Virus record (IMG/VR): IMGVR_UViG_3300042197_004429
Location: 1 to 64,000 of that record
Source: a virus
Length of the DNA stretch: 64,000 bases
Direction: 5' to 3' (one strand)
This document shows positions 33,265 to 41,928 of this stretch, piece by piece. Under the pieces are notes generated by a model that had not been told where the DNA came from, made no database searches, and saw only the letters and a program-made list of their open reading frames with translations. The position numbers and the translations under genes were made by a program. The number at the start of each line of letters is the position of its first letter. The first letter of the stretch is position 1.

Positions 33265-33883
33265 ACAAAACATCAGCGGGTAGAATTTTATTAATATGAT
33301 TTAAATTATTTTTTGTCATATACTTTTCCCAAGTATAAGAAAAATCAGGATTTGTAAAATTGATTTTTTTTGATCCTAATTTTTTCATAATCTTCAATAA
33401 AATTTTATTATTTAAATTCATGTGTTGACTTATTTTTTTGCTTAAATTTTCAATGGAATCGGTTGTCCAGAAATTTTCTAATTTTACAAATAACGTACTT
33501 CTCTTTATTTTTATATCCTCATAAATTGCTAAAATTGTTTTTTTTCCTACGTTGCTTGCTTCATAATTTATTTGTTCTTCTAATGATTTTAAACTTGTTA
33601 TGTTTTCAAAATAACTTTTTTTGTTTTTAGATTTTTTGTGTAACCAATCCTCTTTGCCAGATAAATGATACCTTGCTCCTGACATTATTATTTCATAAGG
33701 ATGACGAATAATAGATAAACTTTTTCTTTGTTTTAAATCTTCTTGTTTCAAAGAATGAAAATTATTTGTGAATTGAATATCACAATTAGTCTCCTCGCAG
33801 TATTTTTCAAAAATGTTTTTAATTAAACAAGTCCCAGTTTTGTGATAACTTCCAACAATTGGACATTTTTCAATTTTAATCAT
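33248..33883 (-). CDS. sulfotransferase-family protein
   Basis: 211 aa. VGSYHKTGTCLIKNIF (residues 9-24) is the PAPS 5'-phosphosulfate loop, and SIIRHPYEIIMSGARYHL is the 3'-phosphate-binding motif. These are the two defining motifs of PAPS-dependent sulfotransferases. Probably sulfates a sugar of the surface glycan; the acceptor is unknown. It converges with the fucosyltransferase-like gene (17-bp overlap). Confidence 0.8.
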   Translation of the reverse strand: MIKIEKCPIVGSYHKTGTCLIKNIFEKYCEETNCDIQFTNNFHSLKQEDLKQRKSLSIIRHPYEIIMSGARYHLSGKEDWLHKKSKNKKSYFENITSLKSLEEQINYEASNVGKKTILAIYEDIKIKRSTLFVKLENFWTTDSIENLSKKISQHMNLNNKILLKIMKKLGSKKINFTNPDFSYTWEKYMTKNNLNHINKILPADVLSILGY

Positions 33884-33886
33884 AGT

Positions 33887-34291
33887 TTAATAGTAATGCG
33901 ACAAGTTCATAAAGTTTGTTATGTGACCTGTTGGTCTTATTCCTTCATTGTTATCATAAAGACCGGTATTGTGACCCGTTGGTCGTATGCCTTTTTGTTT
34001 TTCCCCAATTATATTAAAGTTTTTTGTTTGTGGTTGTTTTGAAAAACTTTTTAAGGTTTGTTTTTGATTTAAAATTTCTTTGATTTGTTTTTGTTGTTGC
34101 TTTAGAGGCAAAACTTGATTGTGGTATATTGGGGGCGACATCGGATCTTGTAAACCACCCAATGCCATATAAGGACTCACGACAGGTCTTCGGTAAACAT
34201 CAGAGAACGGTGGATTTGCTGGTTGTTGTGCAAAAGTTTTTGTTTCAAATATTAAAAAAAATAATAAAATTATTTTGGGTATTTTTTTCAT
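33887..34291 (-). CDS. exported protein with VSPY and RPTGH motifs (planctomycete-like)
   Basis: 134 aa. Signal peptide (residues 1-21, cleavage near TFA-QQ). The mature part has RRPVVSPYMALGG, a Gln-rich central helix, and two copies of GIRPTGHxTG followed by FMNLSHYY. I associate the VSPYLNLL-like and TGHxxxFxNxSHYY patterns with small exported proteins of planctomycetes, so it is probably host-derived. Role unknown. A TATAAATA element lies upstream. Confidence 0.6.
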   Translation of the reverse strand: MKKIPKIILLFFLIFETKTFAQQPANPPFSDVYRRPVVSPYMALGGLQDPMSPPIYHNQVLPLKQQQKQIKEILNQKQTLKSFSKQPQTKNFNIIGEKQKGIRPTGHNTGLYDNNEGIRPTGHITNFMNLSHYY

Positions 34292-34302
34292 GCGTCAATC
34301 CT

Positions 34303-34330
34303 TTGACTTAAATTTAAATTTATTTATACT
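34303..34330 (+). promoter_or_regulatory. sigma-70-type promoter
   Basis: TTGACT (34303-34308), 16-base spacer and TATACT (34325-34330), 21 bases before the ATG of the gene at 34352, which also has AAGAGGT. It overlaps the divergent TATAAATA element of the exported-protein gene. Confidence 0.6.
34321..34328 (-). promoter_or_regulatory. TATAAATA, T4-type late promoter-like element (minus strand)
   Basis: Minus-strand TATAAATA 30 bases upstream of the ATG at 34291. Same sequence and similar distance as the copy at 31722-31729. It overlaps the -10 box of the divergent + promoter, so the two would compete. Confidence 0.35.
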
Positions 34331-34351
34331 TATTAAAACAAAGAGGTCTTT

Positions 34352-34561
34352 ATGTGGTGCTTAGAAACAATTGTTGAATTAAATCAAAAAGCCATGGAGG
34401 CTTATATAGAAGGCCGTCATTTAGCCGAAGCGTATAAAGACGTAGGCATAAATTCCGATATTCAAAATTCAAATTATATTTTTGATCAAAATGAATTAGA
34501 TGAAATTGCTTTAAATTTGAGGGAAAATGATGTACAAATTACTTCAAGCCGATGGATTTGA
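34352..34561 (+). CDS. hypothetical protein, 69 aa
   Basis: Helical, acidic, no membrane segment or metal motif. Good promoter and Shine-Dalgarno. Its last 35 bp overlap the next gene in another frame. Function unknown. Confidence 0.6.
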   Translation: MWCLETIVELNQKAMEAYIEGRHLAEAYKDVGINSDIQNSNYIFDQNELDEIALNLRENDVQITSSRWI

Positions 34562-34799
34562 AGATGCTCTTCTCGGAATTGGCACCAAAAAAGGCTCAGA
34601 AGATTCTTTGGTATACGATTACGAACGATGTGTTGAAATTTTGATTGATCGTGAAGGAATGTCCCACGAAGAGGCAATTGAGTGGATGGAGTTTAATGTG
34701 GTAGACGCATACGTTGGACCAACTACCCCGATATTCGTACACACAGACCCAGAATACACAATTCAGTATATTCGGTCCCAAAACGACGACATTGCCTAG
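34527..34799 (+). CDS. conserved hypothetical protein, 90 aa
   Basis: Landmarks: LLGIGTKKG, VYDYERCVEILI, GMSHEEAIEWMEFNV, AYVGPTTPIFV. This conserved small protein is widespread in phages and some bacteria, with no known function. GAGGG lies upstream of the first of two adjacent ATGs. The last 15 bases, including the stop, are also the 5' end of the tRNA-Cys gene. Confidence 0.65.
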   Translation: MMYKLLQADGFEDALLGIGTKKGSEDSLVYDYERCVEILIDREGMSHEEAIEWMEFNVVDAYVGPTTPIFVHTDPEYTIQYIRSQNDDIA

Positions 34800-34867
34800 C
34801 GGCGACGGCAACAGTTTGCAAAACTGTCGAGGAAACTCCATCGTGGGTTCGAGTCCCACTGTCGTCT
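34785..34867 (+). tRNA. tRNA-Cys (anticodon GCA) with long variable arm
   Basis: Acceptor GACGACA/TGTCGTC, D arm GCC/GGC with a 10-nt loop holding GCGGC, anticodon arm ACAGT/ACTGT around TTGCAAA, a 15-nt variable arm with GAG/CTC, T arm GTGGG/CCCAC with TTCGAGT, and U73, the main CysRS identity base. Normal tRNA-Cys has a 4-5-nt variable loop, so this is a type II tRNA with a cysteine anticodon. It overlaps the end of the upstream coding sequence. Confidence 0.88.
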
Positions 34868-34920
34868 TTTTTGCAACAAAATTACATATATAATTTTAAC
34901 ATTTAACAAATAGAATTTAT

Positions 34921-35190
34921 ATGAAAACTTTTCAGCAATTTTTAGAAATGCAAACACCCGTTGTTGGCGGCAGTCAACCAATACCGAGCCCTTTATCTTC
35001 GTATGATTCAACGGGTGCAAGATACACACCCGATCAAATGCCAGAAAAATACCAACAGTATAAAGAAGACATCAGAAGAGTTTGGGATTTTATACAAGCC
35101 CAATCGGTTTCTTTGAACAAGCCAGAACTTCAAAAAATATTTCACGAATTCATTAATTCTTTGAAGTCAGCCGGATTCACTGGTGCTTAA
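34921..35190 (+). CDS. small tagged head-type protein, 89 aa
   Basis: Begins MKTFQQFLEMQ, the closest match in the window to the T4 capsid-targeting sequence. A Pro/Ser/Gly-rich stretch follows, then a helical C-terminal domain (about residues 40-86). No known function; packaging in the head is inferred from the tag. Confidence 0.6.
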   Translation: MKTFQQFLEMQTPVVGGSQPIPSPLSSYDSTGARYTPDQMPEKYQQYKEDIRRVWDFIQAQSVSLNKPELQKIFHEFINSLKSAGFTGA

Positions 35191-35476
35191 TTTTTTGCAA
35201 AAAAAAATTTTGAATTTGTTGACTAGATTGCCCGCTTGGTTTAAAATACAAATTCAACCCAGAGAAAAAAGTATGAACAATTTGCAAAAATTGAGAAATC
35301 AACTTGCCGAGCATGGTTATGAATGCACCATTGAAGAAACAAAAGGTTTATTTAAAATAGCAAAAAGGCTTAAATCAATGGCCAGAATGCCGAACGAAGA
35401 ACTGGCTATTATTTTGGATTTAGAAAATCCTCAACAACGACATATTTTCAATACAATTCAAACGATGAGAAGGTGA
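35183..35476 (+). CDS. hypothetical protein, 97 aa or shorter
   Basis: GTG at 35183 overlaps the previous stop by 8 bp and gives a 30-residue N-terminal amphipathic, basic segment. ATG at 35273 (MNNLQKLRNQLAEHGYE), preceded by AGAGA, is a possible alternative giving 67 aa. The rest is helical and basic. Unknown function. Confidence 0.5.
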   Translation: MLNFLQKKILNLLTRLPAWFKIQIQPREKSMNNLQKLRNQLAEHGYECTIEETKGLFKIAKRLKSMARMPNEELAIILDLENPQQRHIFNTIQTMRR

Positions 35477-35480
35477 TTTT

Positions 35481-36122
35481 GTGATCAAAAAATGGAAATT
35501 TTTTATTCTAATCGCTATTTTTTTATTTGTTTTTGCCTTTTCAAGTTTTAATATTTTTTTGGAAAAACACACTTTTAATGTTACTCAACAAAACGAATAT
35601 GTTTTAGATTGTGAGTTTGAAAAAGTTAAAAAAATTTTAGTAAGAACCGATGTTCTTGAAGAAATTATATCTTATGAGCAAGGCCGTTTATTGGATAAGA
35701 AATGGAATAAGTTAGTATTCTCATCTAATCGCCCTTTGATAGACGGCATAGACATAGATGCTCGTTGCGAGTTTTTAGTTTTAAAAAACGACCATTATTT
35801 GGGTGATTTAAAATTAAGATTTAAACAAGACACACATATCGATAAGTCCAAAATAGTCTCCCGCACAGAATTGATGGAACCTGTTGGGTTTATGAAAAAA
35901 CTACAGACCGAGATGCTTGTTTCAAAAAAAGAAAAACAAACTCAATTTTTTGTAAAGAATTCTATACAGTACGAAAGAACCGTGCCCAAAAGAATGGTAA
36001 AAGAAATTTATAACAATATTGAAAACTCTCTTAAAATTATGTTGGATAATAATCAAAAAGTAATCACAGATCTTGTTTCAAAATATTCCAACAAATCTTT
36101 TATAATATCGGCTGAAAAATGA
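35481..36122 (+). CDS. membrane-anchored protein, SRPBCC-like, 213 aa
   Basis: Starts at GTG 35481. Residues about 4-24 are a hydrophobic anchor. The remainder alternates strands and helices (YVLDCEFEKVKKIL, KLVFSSNRPLIDGIDI, LGDLKLRFKQDTHID) and ends in a long helix, compatible with but not proof of a SRPBCC/START-type fold. Overlaps the next gene by ATGA. Confidence 0.45.
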   Translation: MIKKWKFFILIAIFLFVFAFSSFNIFLEKHTFNVTQQNEYVLDCEFEKVKKILVRTDVLEEIISYEQGRLLDKKWNKLVFSSNRPLIDGIDIDARCEFLVLKNDHYLGDLKLRFKQDTHIDKSKIVSRTELMEPVGFMKKLQTEMLVSKKEKQTQFFVKNSIQYERTVPKRMVKEIYNNIENSLKIMLDNNQKVITDLVSKYSNKSFIISAEK

Positions 36123-36718
36123 ACGGTGAAGAAGTTAATTTATTGATGACTCCAGAGTCTCGTGCTTCTTTGGATGAAAGTAAATCTAAAGATGAATTAT
36201 TGTTAAAGCTTCATGTTTTTGATGTTGCTTTTCATAATTTCGAAGCACTACAAGTAGCTTCGGGAGATATAATCGAAGGAGACAATTTTTCCTTTGTTCC
36301 TTTTCCTTGTGGTGCTTTTGCCGATTTATTGATTGAATCTTTTTTTATTTTAGGGCAAGATCGTTCTAAAAAATTTTTAGATGTTGGTTGTGGAATTGGC
36401 ACAAAAGTAGTTTTGGCTTGTTCTTTTTTTGATGCTTATGGAATTGATTATGATCAAAAGTATGTGGATAAGGCTCATCAAATAGGAATAAATCGTGTTG
36501 GATTTTGTGACGCCTTGAAATTTGATAAATATGAAAATTATGATTTAATATATTATTATAGACCAATATTTAACCCTGAAATTTATTATAATTTTGAGTA
36601 TTTAGTTCACAAAAGCATGAAGAAAGGAAGTTTGGTTGCTCCAATGTTTACAAATTATCCTTGGGATAAACAAGAAGACATTGAGAGATTAACTAAATTT
36701 TTGTATAGAAAAAAATGA
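36119..36718 (+). CDS. class I SAM-dependent methyltransferase
   Basis: 199 aa. FLDVGCGIGTKVVLA is motif I binding SAM, YGIDYDQKYVDKAH carries the acidic residue of motif II, and YDLIYYYRPIFNP is the motif IV area. The substrate cannot be predicted; the surroundings suggest a sugar or a small molecule. Coupled to both neighbours by 4-bp overlaps. Confidence 0.75.
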   Translation: MNGEEVNLLMTPESRASLDESKSKDELLLKLHVFDVAFHNFEALQVASGDIIEGDNFSFVPFPCGAFADLLIESFFILGQDRSKKFLDVGCGIGTKVVLACSFFDAYGIDYDQKYVDKAHQIGINRVGFCDALKFDKYENYDLIYYYRPIFNPEIYYNFEYLVHKSMKKGSLVAPMFTNYPWDKQEDIERLTKFLYRKK

Positions 36719-37101
36719 TTAAGCAAGTAATTGTTATGCGATGCAAGTACCCTGACGGCAAGGGCGGCACAACTGGCCTAAGAAAAGGCAAAATGATTGC
36801 CCAAGCATGTCATGCTTCTATGTCTTTTATCACAAGAAGATTAGACAAAAATGAACCAATCACGCAAGTTCAAAAAGATTGGCTTGATAATAGTTTTACT
36901 AAGATATGTGTTGGCGTAGATACGGAACAAGAATTATTAGACGTTGCCGAAAAAGCGAAAAAAATGAATGTTGAATGCCATGTTATAACCGATAATGGAA
37001 AGACTGAGTTCGGTGGAGTTCCAACGAAAACCTGCTTGGCACTAGGACCAGACGCATCTGAAAAGATAGATGAGGTAACTGGCGATTTGAAACTATTATA
37101 A
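36715..37101 (+). CDS. pth2: peptidyl-tRNA hydrolase 2 (Pth2 family)
   Basis: 128 aa. It has the Pth2 signature KGKMIAQACHASM (Lys26, His33) with DNGKTEFGGVPTKTCLALGP. The enzyme releases peptides from peptidyl-tRNA dropped off ribosomes, recycling tRNA. Pth2 is the archaeal/eukaryotic type, distinct from bacterial Pth1, so its presence here is unusual. It joins IF-3 and the tRNAs as a translation-support gene. Confidence 0.85.
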   Translation: MIKQVIVMRCKYPDGKGGTTGLRKGKMIAQACHASMSFITRRLDKNEPITQVQKDWLDNSFTKICVGVDTEQELLDVAEKAKKMNVECHVITDNGKTEFGGVPTKTCLALGPDASEKIDEVTGDLKLL

Positions 37102-37104
37102 TTC

Positions 37105-39336
37105 ATGTCCTCTAAGAATAAAAATTGGTTAAATTTTGCCAGTCAGTCTATGGCAAAATTGCTAAATGAAGATTTTGATCCTTCTATCTTTTTGGATCAC
37201 TTTAGGAAATGTTCTAAAAATTTAAAAATAGAGTTGGAAAGTTTGTTTGTGCAGGCAATTTTGCTCAAGCCCGACAAACCTTGGCCTTATTTTTTTTTGG
37301 CAGAAATAGCCGATAGTGTAGATGATAAATTATATCTTTATCGTGAATCGCTAAAGGTTAACAAGACAGACTATGCCAAAAAAATGATAGAAGGTCTGTC
37401 TGACTTAAATTTTGTCAATCTGCCAAATAAAATTACAAGTTATGAAAAATTTCCTTTATGTAAAAATGTTTTATATTTTTCTCCAGAGGCACCAGATTTT
37501 GATTGCAGTAGCGGCGGTAATAGACTTTATGAAATTTTAAAAATACTCGCAGATTCTAATTTTAACGTTTATTTTTTGTGCAATAATTCAAAAAACATTA
37601 AACATTTAAATTGTTTAAAAGATTTAAAAATTAATTGTTTTGAAGCAGATTTTTCTAAAAGAATTTTTATTCAAGATTATATCAAACAGTTCGATGAGGA
37701 GGATTTAAATTTTGAAGTTGCTATTTTTTCTTGGTACGATTCGGCTCATCAATACTTTGATTTTGTAAAAGAACAATACCCGGAAATAAAAACAATAATA
37801 GACACGGTTGATGTCCATTGGAAAAGAGAATTTAGAGGATTTGAAAAAGGAATTTTTGAACAAAAACAGGTTATTGAAAGAAAAAATATTGAAATTGAAG
37901 TTTATTCCAAGGCAGATGTTTTATTTGCTGTTACTCAAGAAGATGCTTTAGAATTGAAAAAAGAATTGGGAGAAGACGCCAATGTTAAAATATTATCTAA
38001 TATTCACAAATTAAAAAATAATGAAAAACTTGGGGAAGACATTGTTTTTATAGGTAATTATAATCACACTCCCAATGTTGATGCAGTAATTGATTGTATT
38101 GATATATTCCAACAATTCTCCAATACGGATTTTTATAAAAAACTCTCCAATAAACCCAAACTAAGAATAGCTGGTCCAAACTTAGAATTTAGCATTTTAG
38201 AAAAAGCACAAAATATTGAAAATGTTGTAGTTGAAGGACACGTTCATAATTTAAATGATTTTTATAAAAACACAAAGGTTCTAATGGCTCCTATAAATTG
38301 GGGAGCAGGAATCAAAGGAAAAATTTGTGACTCCTGCATTAGAGGAGTCCCGGTCATCACAACGGATATCGGCAACGAAGGAATAAATTTAGTAAACAAT
38401 GAAAGCGGTTTTATTGCTAATACTAAAGATGAGTTTTTAGAAAGATTAAAAAATGTTTATTCAATGCCTTTAGATCAATTAGAAACAATAGCAAAAAATG
38501 GACAAAATTTGATTGATTCTTTAGTTTCTCCAAATAAAGCCAAAAATATTCTTATTTCTAATTTAATTCCAAAAAATATAGTAATAAGCATTGTTATGTT
38601 TAACAAATTAGATATAATTAAAAATTGCTTAAATTCAATACTAAAAAACACACAATATTCAAATTATACAATAGCTCTAACCGACAACACCCTCAACCCA
38701 GACGTAGAGAATTACGTTTTAGAAGTTCAAAAATTACATAAAGAAAAAATATTATATTTCAAAAATCAATCAAATGAGTATTTTGTAGAATCTAATAACA
38801 AAATACTCAATCACCCAGATTTTGTTTCATCGGACATAGTTTTAGTAAATGATGACATAGAAATTACAAGCGAATGCTGGCTATCGTACCTATACTCCGC
38901 CGCCTACTCAGAATACGATGTTTGTGCCGTGGGAGGCAAGATTCTACATCCTGATAATAAAGTTGCTGAGTGTGGATCTGAGTTAAACAACGAAGGTTTA
39001 GGTGGTCACCACGGTTATGGATTGGACCCAAATATAGATTTTTTAAACAAACGCAGGCATGTGGGGTACTGCTCTGGTTGTTTATTGTATATGAGAAGAG
39101 ATGCCCTAGATCTATTTGGAGTTTTTGATAAAGATTTTGCTCCTATGTATTTTGAAGATAGCGAATGGCAATACCGGTGTCATGTTGGAGGATACAAGAC
39201 AATTTATGAACCAAGGTGTGTGGCAATCCATCATGAAGAAAAACAAGAAAATAAACCCATGAAGAAACACCAAAAGACCAACAGGATTAAATTTTTGGAA
39301 AAATATAAAGATATAGATATAGAAAAATATAATTAA
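37105..39336 (+). CDS. two-domain glycosyltransferase (GT4-like plus GT2)
   Basis: 743 aa. The N-terminal part (1-100) is helical. Residues about 120-470 form a GT-B enzyme: a donor-side IVFIGNYNHTPNVDA, GHVHNLNDFY, and LMAPINWGAGIKGKICDSC...PVITTDIGNEGINL, the GT4 nucleotide-sugar site. From about residue 490, IVISIVMFNKLDIIKNCLNSI, VLVNDDIEI and YFEDSEWQYRC give a second, GT2, active site with a DxD-like motif. It could add two sugars in sequence. Starts 3 bp after pth2. Confidence 0.8.
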   Translation: MSSKNKNWLNFASQSMAKLLNEDFDPSIFLDHFRKCSKNLKIELESLFVQAILLKPDKPWPYFFLAEIADSVDDKLYLYRESLKVNKTDYAKKMIEGLSDLNFVNLPNKITSYEKFPLCKNVLYFSPEAPDFDCSSGGNRLYEILKILADSNFNVYFLCNNSKNIKHLNCLKDLKINCFEADFSKRIFIQDYIKQFDEEDLNFEVAIFSWYDSAHQYFDFVKEQYPEIKTIIDTVDVHWKREFRGFEKGIFEQKQVIERKNIEIEVYSKADVLFAVTQEDALELKKELGEDANVKILSNIHKLKNNEKLGEDIVFIGNYNHTPNVDAVIDCIDIFQQFSNTDFYKKLSNKPKLRIAGPNLEFSILEKAQNIENVVVEGHVHNLNDFYKNTKVLMAPINWGAGIKGKICDSCIRGVPVITTDIGNEGINLVNNESGFIANTKDEFLERLKNVYSMPLDQLETIAKNGQNLIDSLVSPNKAKNILISNLIPKNIVISIVMFNKLDIIKNCLNSILKNTQYSNYTIALTDNTLNPDVENYVLEVQKLHKEKILYFKNQSNEYFVESNNKILNHPDFVSSDIVLVNDDIEITSECWLSYLYSAAYSEYDVCAVGGKILHPDNKVAECGSELNNEGLGGHHGYGLDPNIDFLNKRRHVGYCSGCLLYMRRDALDLFGVFDKDFAPMYFEDSEWQYRCHVGGYKTIYEPRCVAIHHEEKQENKPMKKHQKTNRIKFLEKYKDIDIEKYN

Positions 39337-39337
39337 T

Positions 39338-40618
39338 ATGAAATCTTGTATACTAACGACATTTTATAATCCAACAAAATCAAAGAATAAAATAAAAAAT
39401 TTTTATTCTTTTTATGATTCTTTAAAAAAACAAAAACTTAATGACTTACTTTATGTTTGTGAAATTTCCCATGATGCACAATTTGAAATAAATGGTATTG
39501 ATAACTATCACCAAATAACTAATTCGGATTTTTTGTGGCATAAAGAATCAGCCATCAATTATCTTTTAACTAAAGTAAAAAATGATTTTGATGGTGTGAT
39601 ACTAGCCGATTGCGATATAAAAATAGATAATAACAATTGGTACGATAAAACAAATTTTTTTTTAAATGATTATGTTTGTTTGCAACCTTTTGAAAAAATA
39701 AATTACCTAAATTGGGATAATTCATTTGTGGAGTACACAGATAAATCCTTTTTTAATTTTTTAAGTTCGAGTTATTTCGTTGATCGTGGTAATCCTGGTG
39801 CTTTAATAGCGTATAGAAGGGACTATTTGGATTCTATCGGTGGTTTGTTTTCTAAATGTTTGATTGGGGGCGGAGACACTATCAACATAATTCCATTTTG
39901 TTATGATAAATTTTTTCAATTTAAATTTCTTGATAGAGTTTGCAAAGATATTAGATGTGAAATATTCGATTATTTTGATAAATGTTTATTAGCTATTAAA
40001 AAATTGAATAAAAAAAATTATATTTTTTTAGAAAACATTAACATTTTTCATATGTTTCATGGATTAATTAAACAAAGAAATTATGAAGAAAGATATAAAA
40101 TAATAAATGATTTAAATTTTAATGATTATTTTTTAATAAATAATCAAGGATTTTTTAACATAATTAAAAATTCAAAAAATTTAAATAATCAAATTTTAAA
40201 TTTTTACAAATCTAGAGATGATGACTTTTTTATTGAAAATAATACCCCGGTTATTGTTTCAACTTTAAACAAATTAAAAAAAGAACAAGAAGGATCCTGG
40301 CTGTGTGGTTGTGATAATTTTTATTTGTCTAATATTAAAAAAATAAAAATTAGTTTAAATAAATGTCATTTAAACTTAAATTATTTTGAAGTTTATTTAA
40401 ATAATCAAAAATTTCCTTTTGATTTTAAAAATCAAAAGGAAATAGAATTAGAATTTGAAGATCCCAAAACCATACAAATAAAATCTGATGGGTATGTTCC
40501 ATTTACAATAAAAGAAAGTGAAGATATAAGAAATCTTTCCTTTCTTATAAAAGATATAAAAATACAAACCAAGAACGACAACAGATACATAGATTATCCA
40601 TTAGAAGAAATTTTTTAA
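39338..40618 (+). CDS. glycosyltransferase (GT2/galactosyltransferase-C-like), 426 aa
   Basis: The N-terminus SCILTTFYNP and VILADCDIKID with the acidic D-x-D are GT-A features. FVDRGNPGALIAYRRDYLDSIGGL and GGGDTINI match the Glyco_transf_7C pattern of acceptor-recognition loops. The C-terminal about 140 residues are a beta-rich domain of unknown role. Starts one base after the preceding stop, so coupled. Confidence 0.7.
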   Translation: MKSCILTTFYNPTKSKNKIKNFYSFYDSLKKQKLNDLLYVCEISHDAQFEINGIDNYHQITNSDFLWHKESAINYLLTKVKNDFDGVILADCDIKIDNNNWYDKTNFFLNDYVCLQPFEKINYLNWDNSFVEYTDKSFFNFLSSSYFVDRGNPGALIAYRRDYLDSIGGLFSKCLIGGGDTINIIPFCYDKFFQFKFLDRVCKDIRCEIFDYFDKCLLAIKKLNKKNYIFLENINIFHMFHGLIKQRNYEERYKIINDLNFNDYFLINNQGFFNIIKNSKNLNNQILNFYKSRDDDFFIENNTPVIVSTLNKLKKEQEGSWLCGCDNFYLSNIKKIKISLNKCHLNLNYFEVYLNNQKFPFDFKNQKEIELEFEDPKTIQIKSDGYVPFTIKESEDIRNLSFLIKDIKIQTKNDNRYIDYPLEEIF

Positions 40619-40620
40619 AA

Positions 40621-41928
40621 ATGATTGGCAAATTAATATACGAAGCTGAGAAATTCTTAGACTCAACAGAAACTGGACCTGAGTTGGTTGAAAAATACGC
40701 TCGTACTATATGCACGGACTTGTTGTTTTTAAACGAACAATTAGTTTTACCTATTATTGAAAAAATGAAGCAAAACACTGTAGATTTTGCTAAAAAATAT
40801 AGCGGAATTTATAGAAATTTTAATGGCGATAAAATTTATACAAGAAATGAATTACAATTTAAAAAAAATTGGTTAATAGCAAAATACAATAATCAAGTTG
40901 AAAATTTCCAAACTAGCGGTAGCACAACGGGTCAAAGTTTTTCTTATTATGTTTGGAAAAATTATATTGATTTTATAGAAGATAAAAATCAATATGGAAT
41001 GATTTTAGATGAATATGATATTGATAGATCAACAAATACTAAGTTGAATATTTTGATTTTAAGCAGTCTTCCTTATAATCCTAAATTTGAAGGTTTTTAT
41101 CTTCAAGACGATCAAGGTTACCCTTATGCCATGCACTCACACAAATCTTTGAAATCTAATAGATTTTTTGTAAACTTTGATAGTTACACAAGCAAACCGA
41201 TTGATTGGCATAATAATTTATTTAAATTGATAGAATCTTTTAATTTTGATGTTATTTTAACAAATTCAGCAGTTCTCCATACTTTGGTTTATTATTGTAA
41301 AAAATTAAATTTCAACAAAAAATTATGCAGACTGATCAGCCATACGGGACAATTTTTAATAAGTGAAGATAAAAGTTTTTTGTTAGAAAACAAATATTTA
41401 GATTACTTTTGTGATCACATGAGGTGTTGGGATGGTGGGGCAACTTTCTTTGCTTGCAAATATGGAACTTATCATTTGATGGATAATCTTAGTTTTGTAG
41501 AAGAAGTTGATAATAAAATGACCTCGACAGATTATTTTTCATTACCTAGTCCTTTTATTAATTATTGGAATGGGGATTTGTGTTCTGTTGAAAAAAAATA
41601 CGATAGGTGCGAGTGCGGCAGACTGTTTAGAAAATTTAATATGATTGACAATAGACCATTTAATATCAAGGGACCAGATAAACTAAACGATATCAAAAAT
41701 AAAATTATAAATTTAGATTTTTCAAGCGATATTGATCAAATTGTTTTTGATGGTAAGAATGTCTTGGTTTATATCAAAAATAATTTAGATGATAGTCAAA
41801 TTAATCAATTAAAAAATATTCTAATCAATTTTAATATCGTTATACACAACAATTATTCGGTCAACAGCCCCCATCCAACCAATATAGCCAACCACCTCGA
41901 ACCTCCCCATCACAACCGCAACCCTTAG
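40621..41928 (+). CDS. CapK/PaaK-like adenylate-forming enzyme
   Basis: 435 aa. FQTSGSTTGQSFSYYV is the phosphate-binding loop of the AMP-binding superfamily. The short overall form and CRWDGG-type centre (MRCWDGGATFFACKYG) with CECGRLFRKFN resemble CapK and PaaK proteins of surface-polysaccharide loci. Role likely activation of an acid for attachment to a glycan. The last 23 residues are Pro/His/Asn-rich and overlap the convergent gene by 68 bp, so the C-terminus may be extended by read-through into unselected sequence. Confidence 0.65.
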   Translation: MIGKLIYEAEKFLDSTETGPELVEKYARTICTDLLFLNEQLVLPIIEKMKQNTVDFAKKYSGIYRNFNGDKIYTRNELQFKKNWLIAKYNNQVENFQTSGSTTGQSFSYYVWKNYIDFIEDKNQYGMILDEYDIDRSTNTKLNILILSSLPYNPKFEGFYLQDDQGYPYAMHSHKSLKSNRFFVNFDSYTSKPIDWHNNLFKLIESFNFDVILTNSAVLHTLVYYCKKLNFNKKLCRLISHTGQFLISEDKSFLLENKYLDYFCDHMRCWDGGATFFACKYGTYHLMDNLSFVEEVDNKMTSTDYFSLPSPFINYWNGDLCSVEKKYDRCECGRLFRKFNMIDNRPFNIKGPDKLNDIKNKIINLDFSSDIDQIVFDGKNVLVYIKNNLDDSQINQLKNILINFNIVIHNNYSVNSPHPTNIANHLEPPHHNRNP

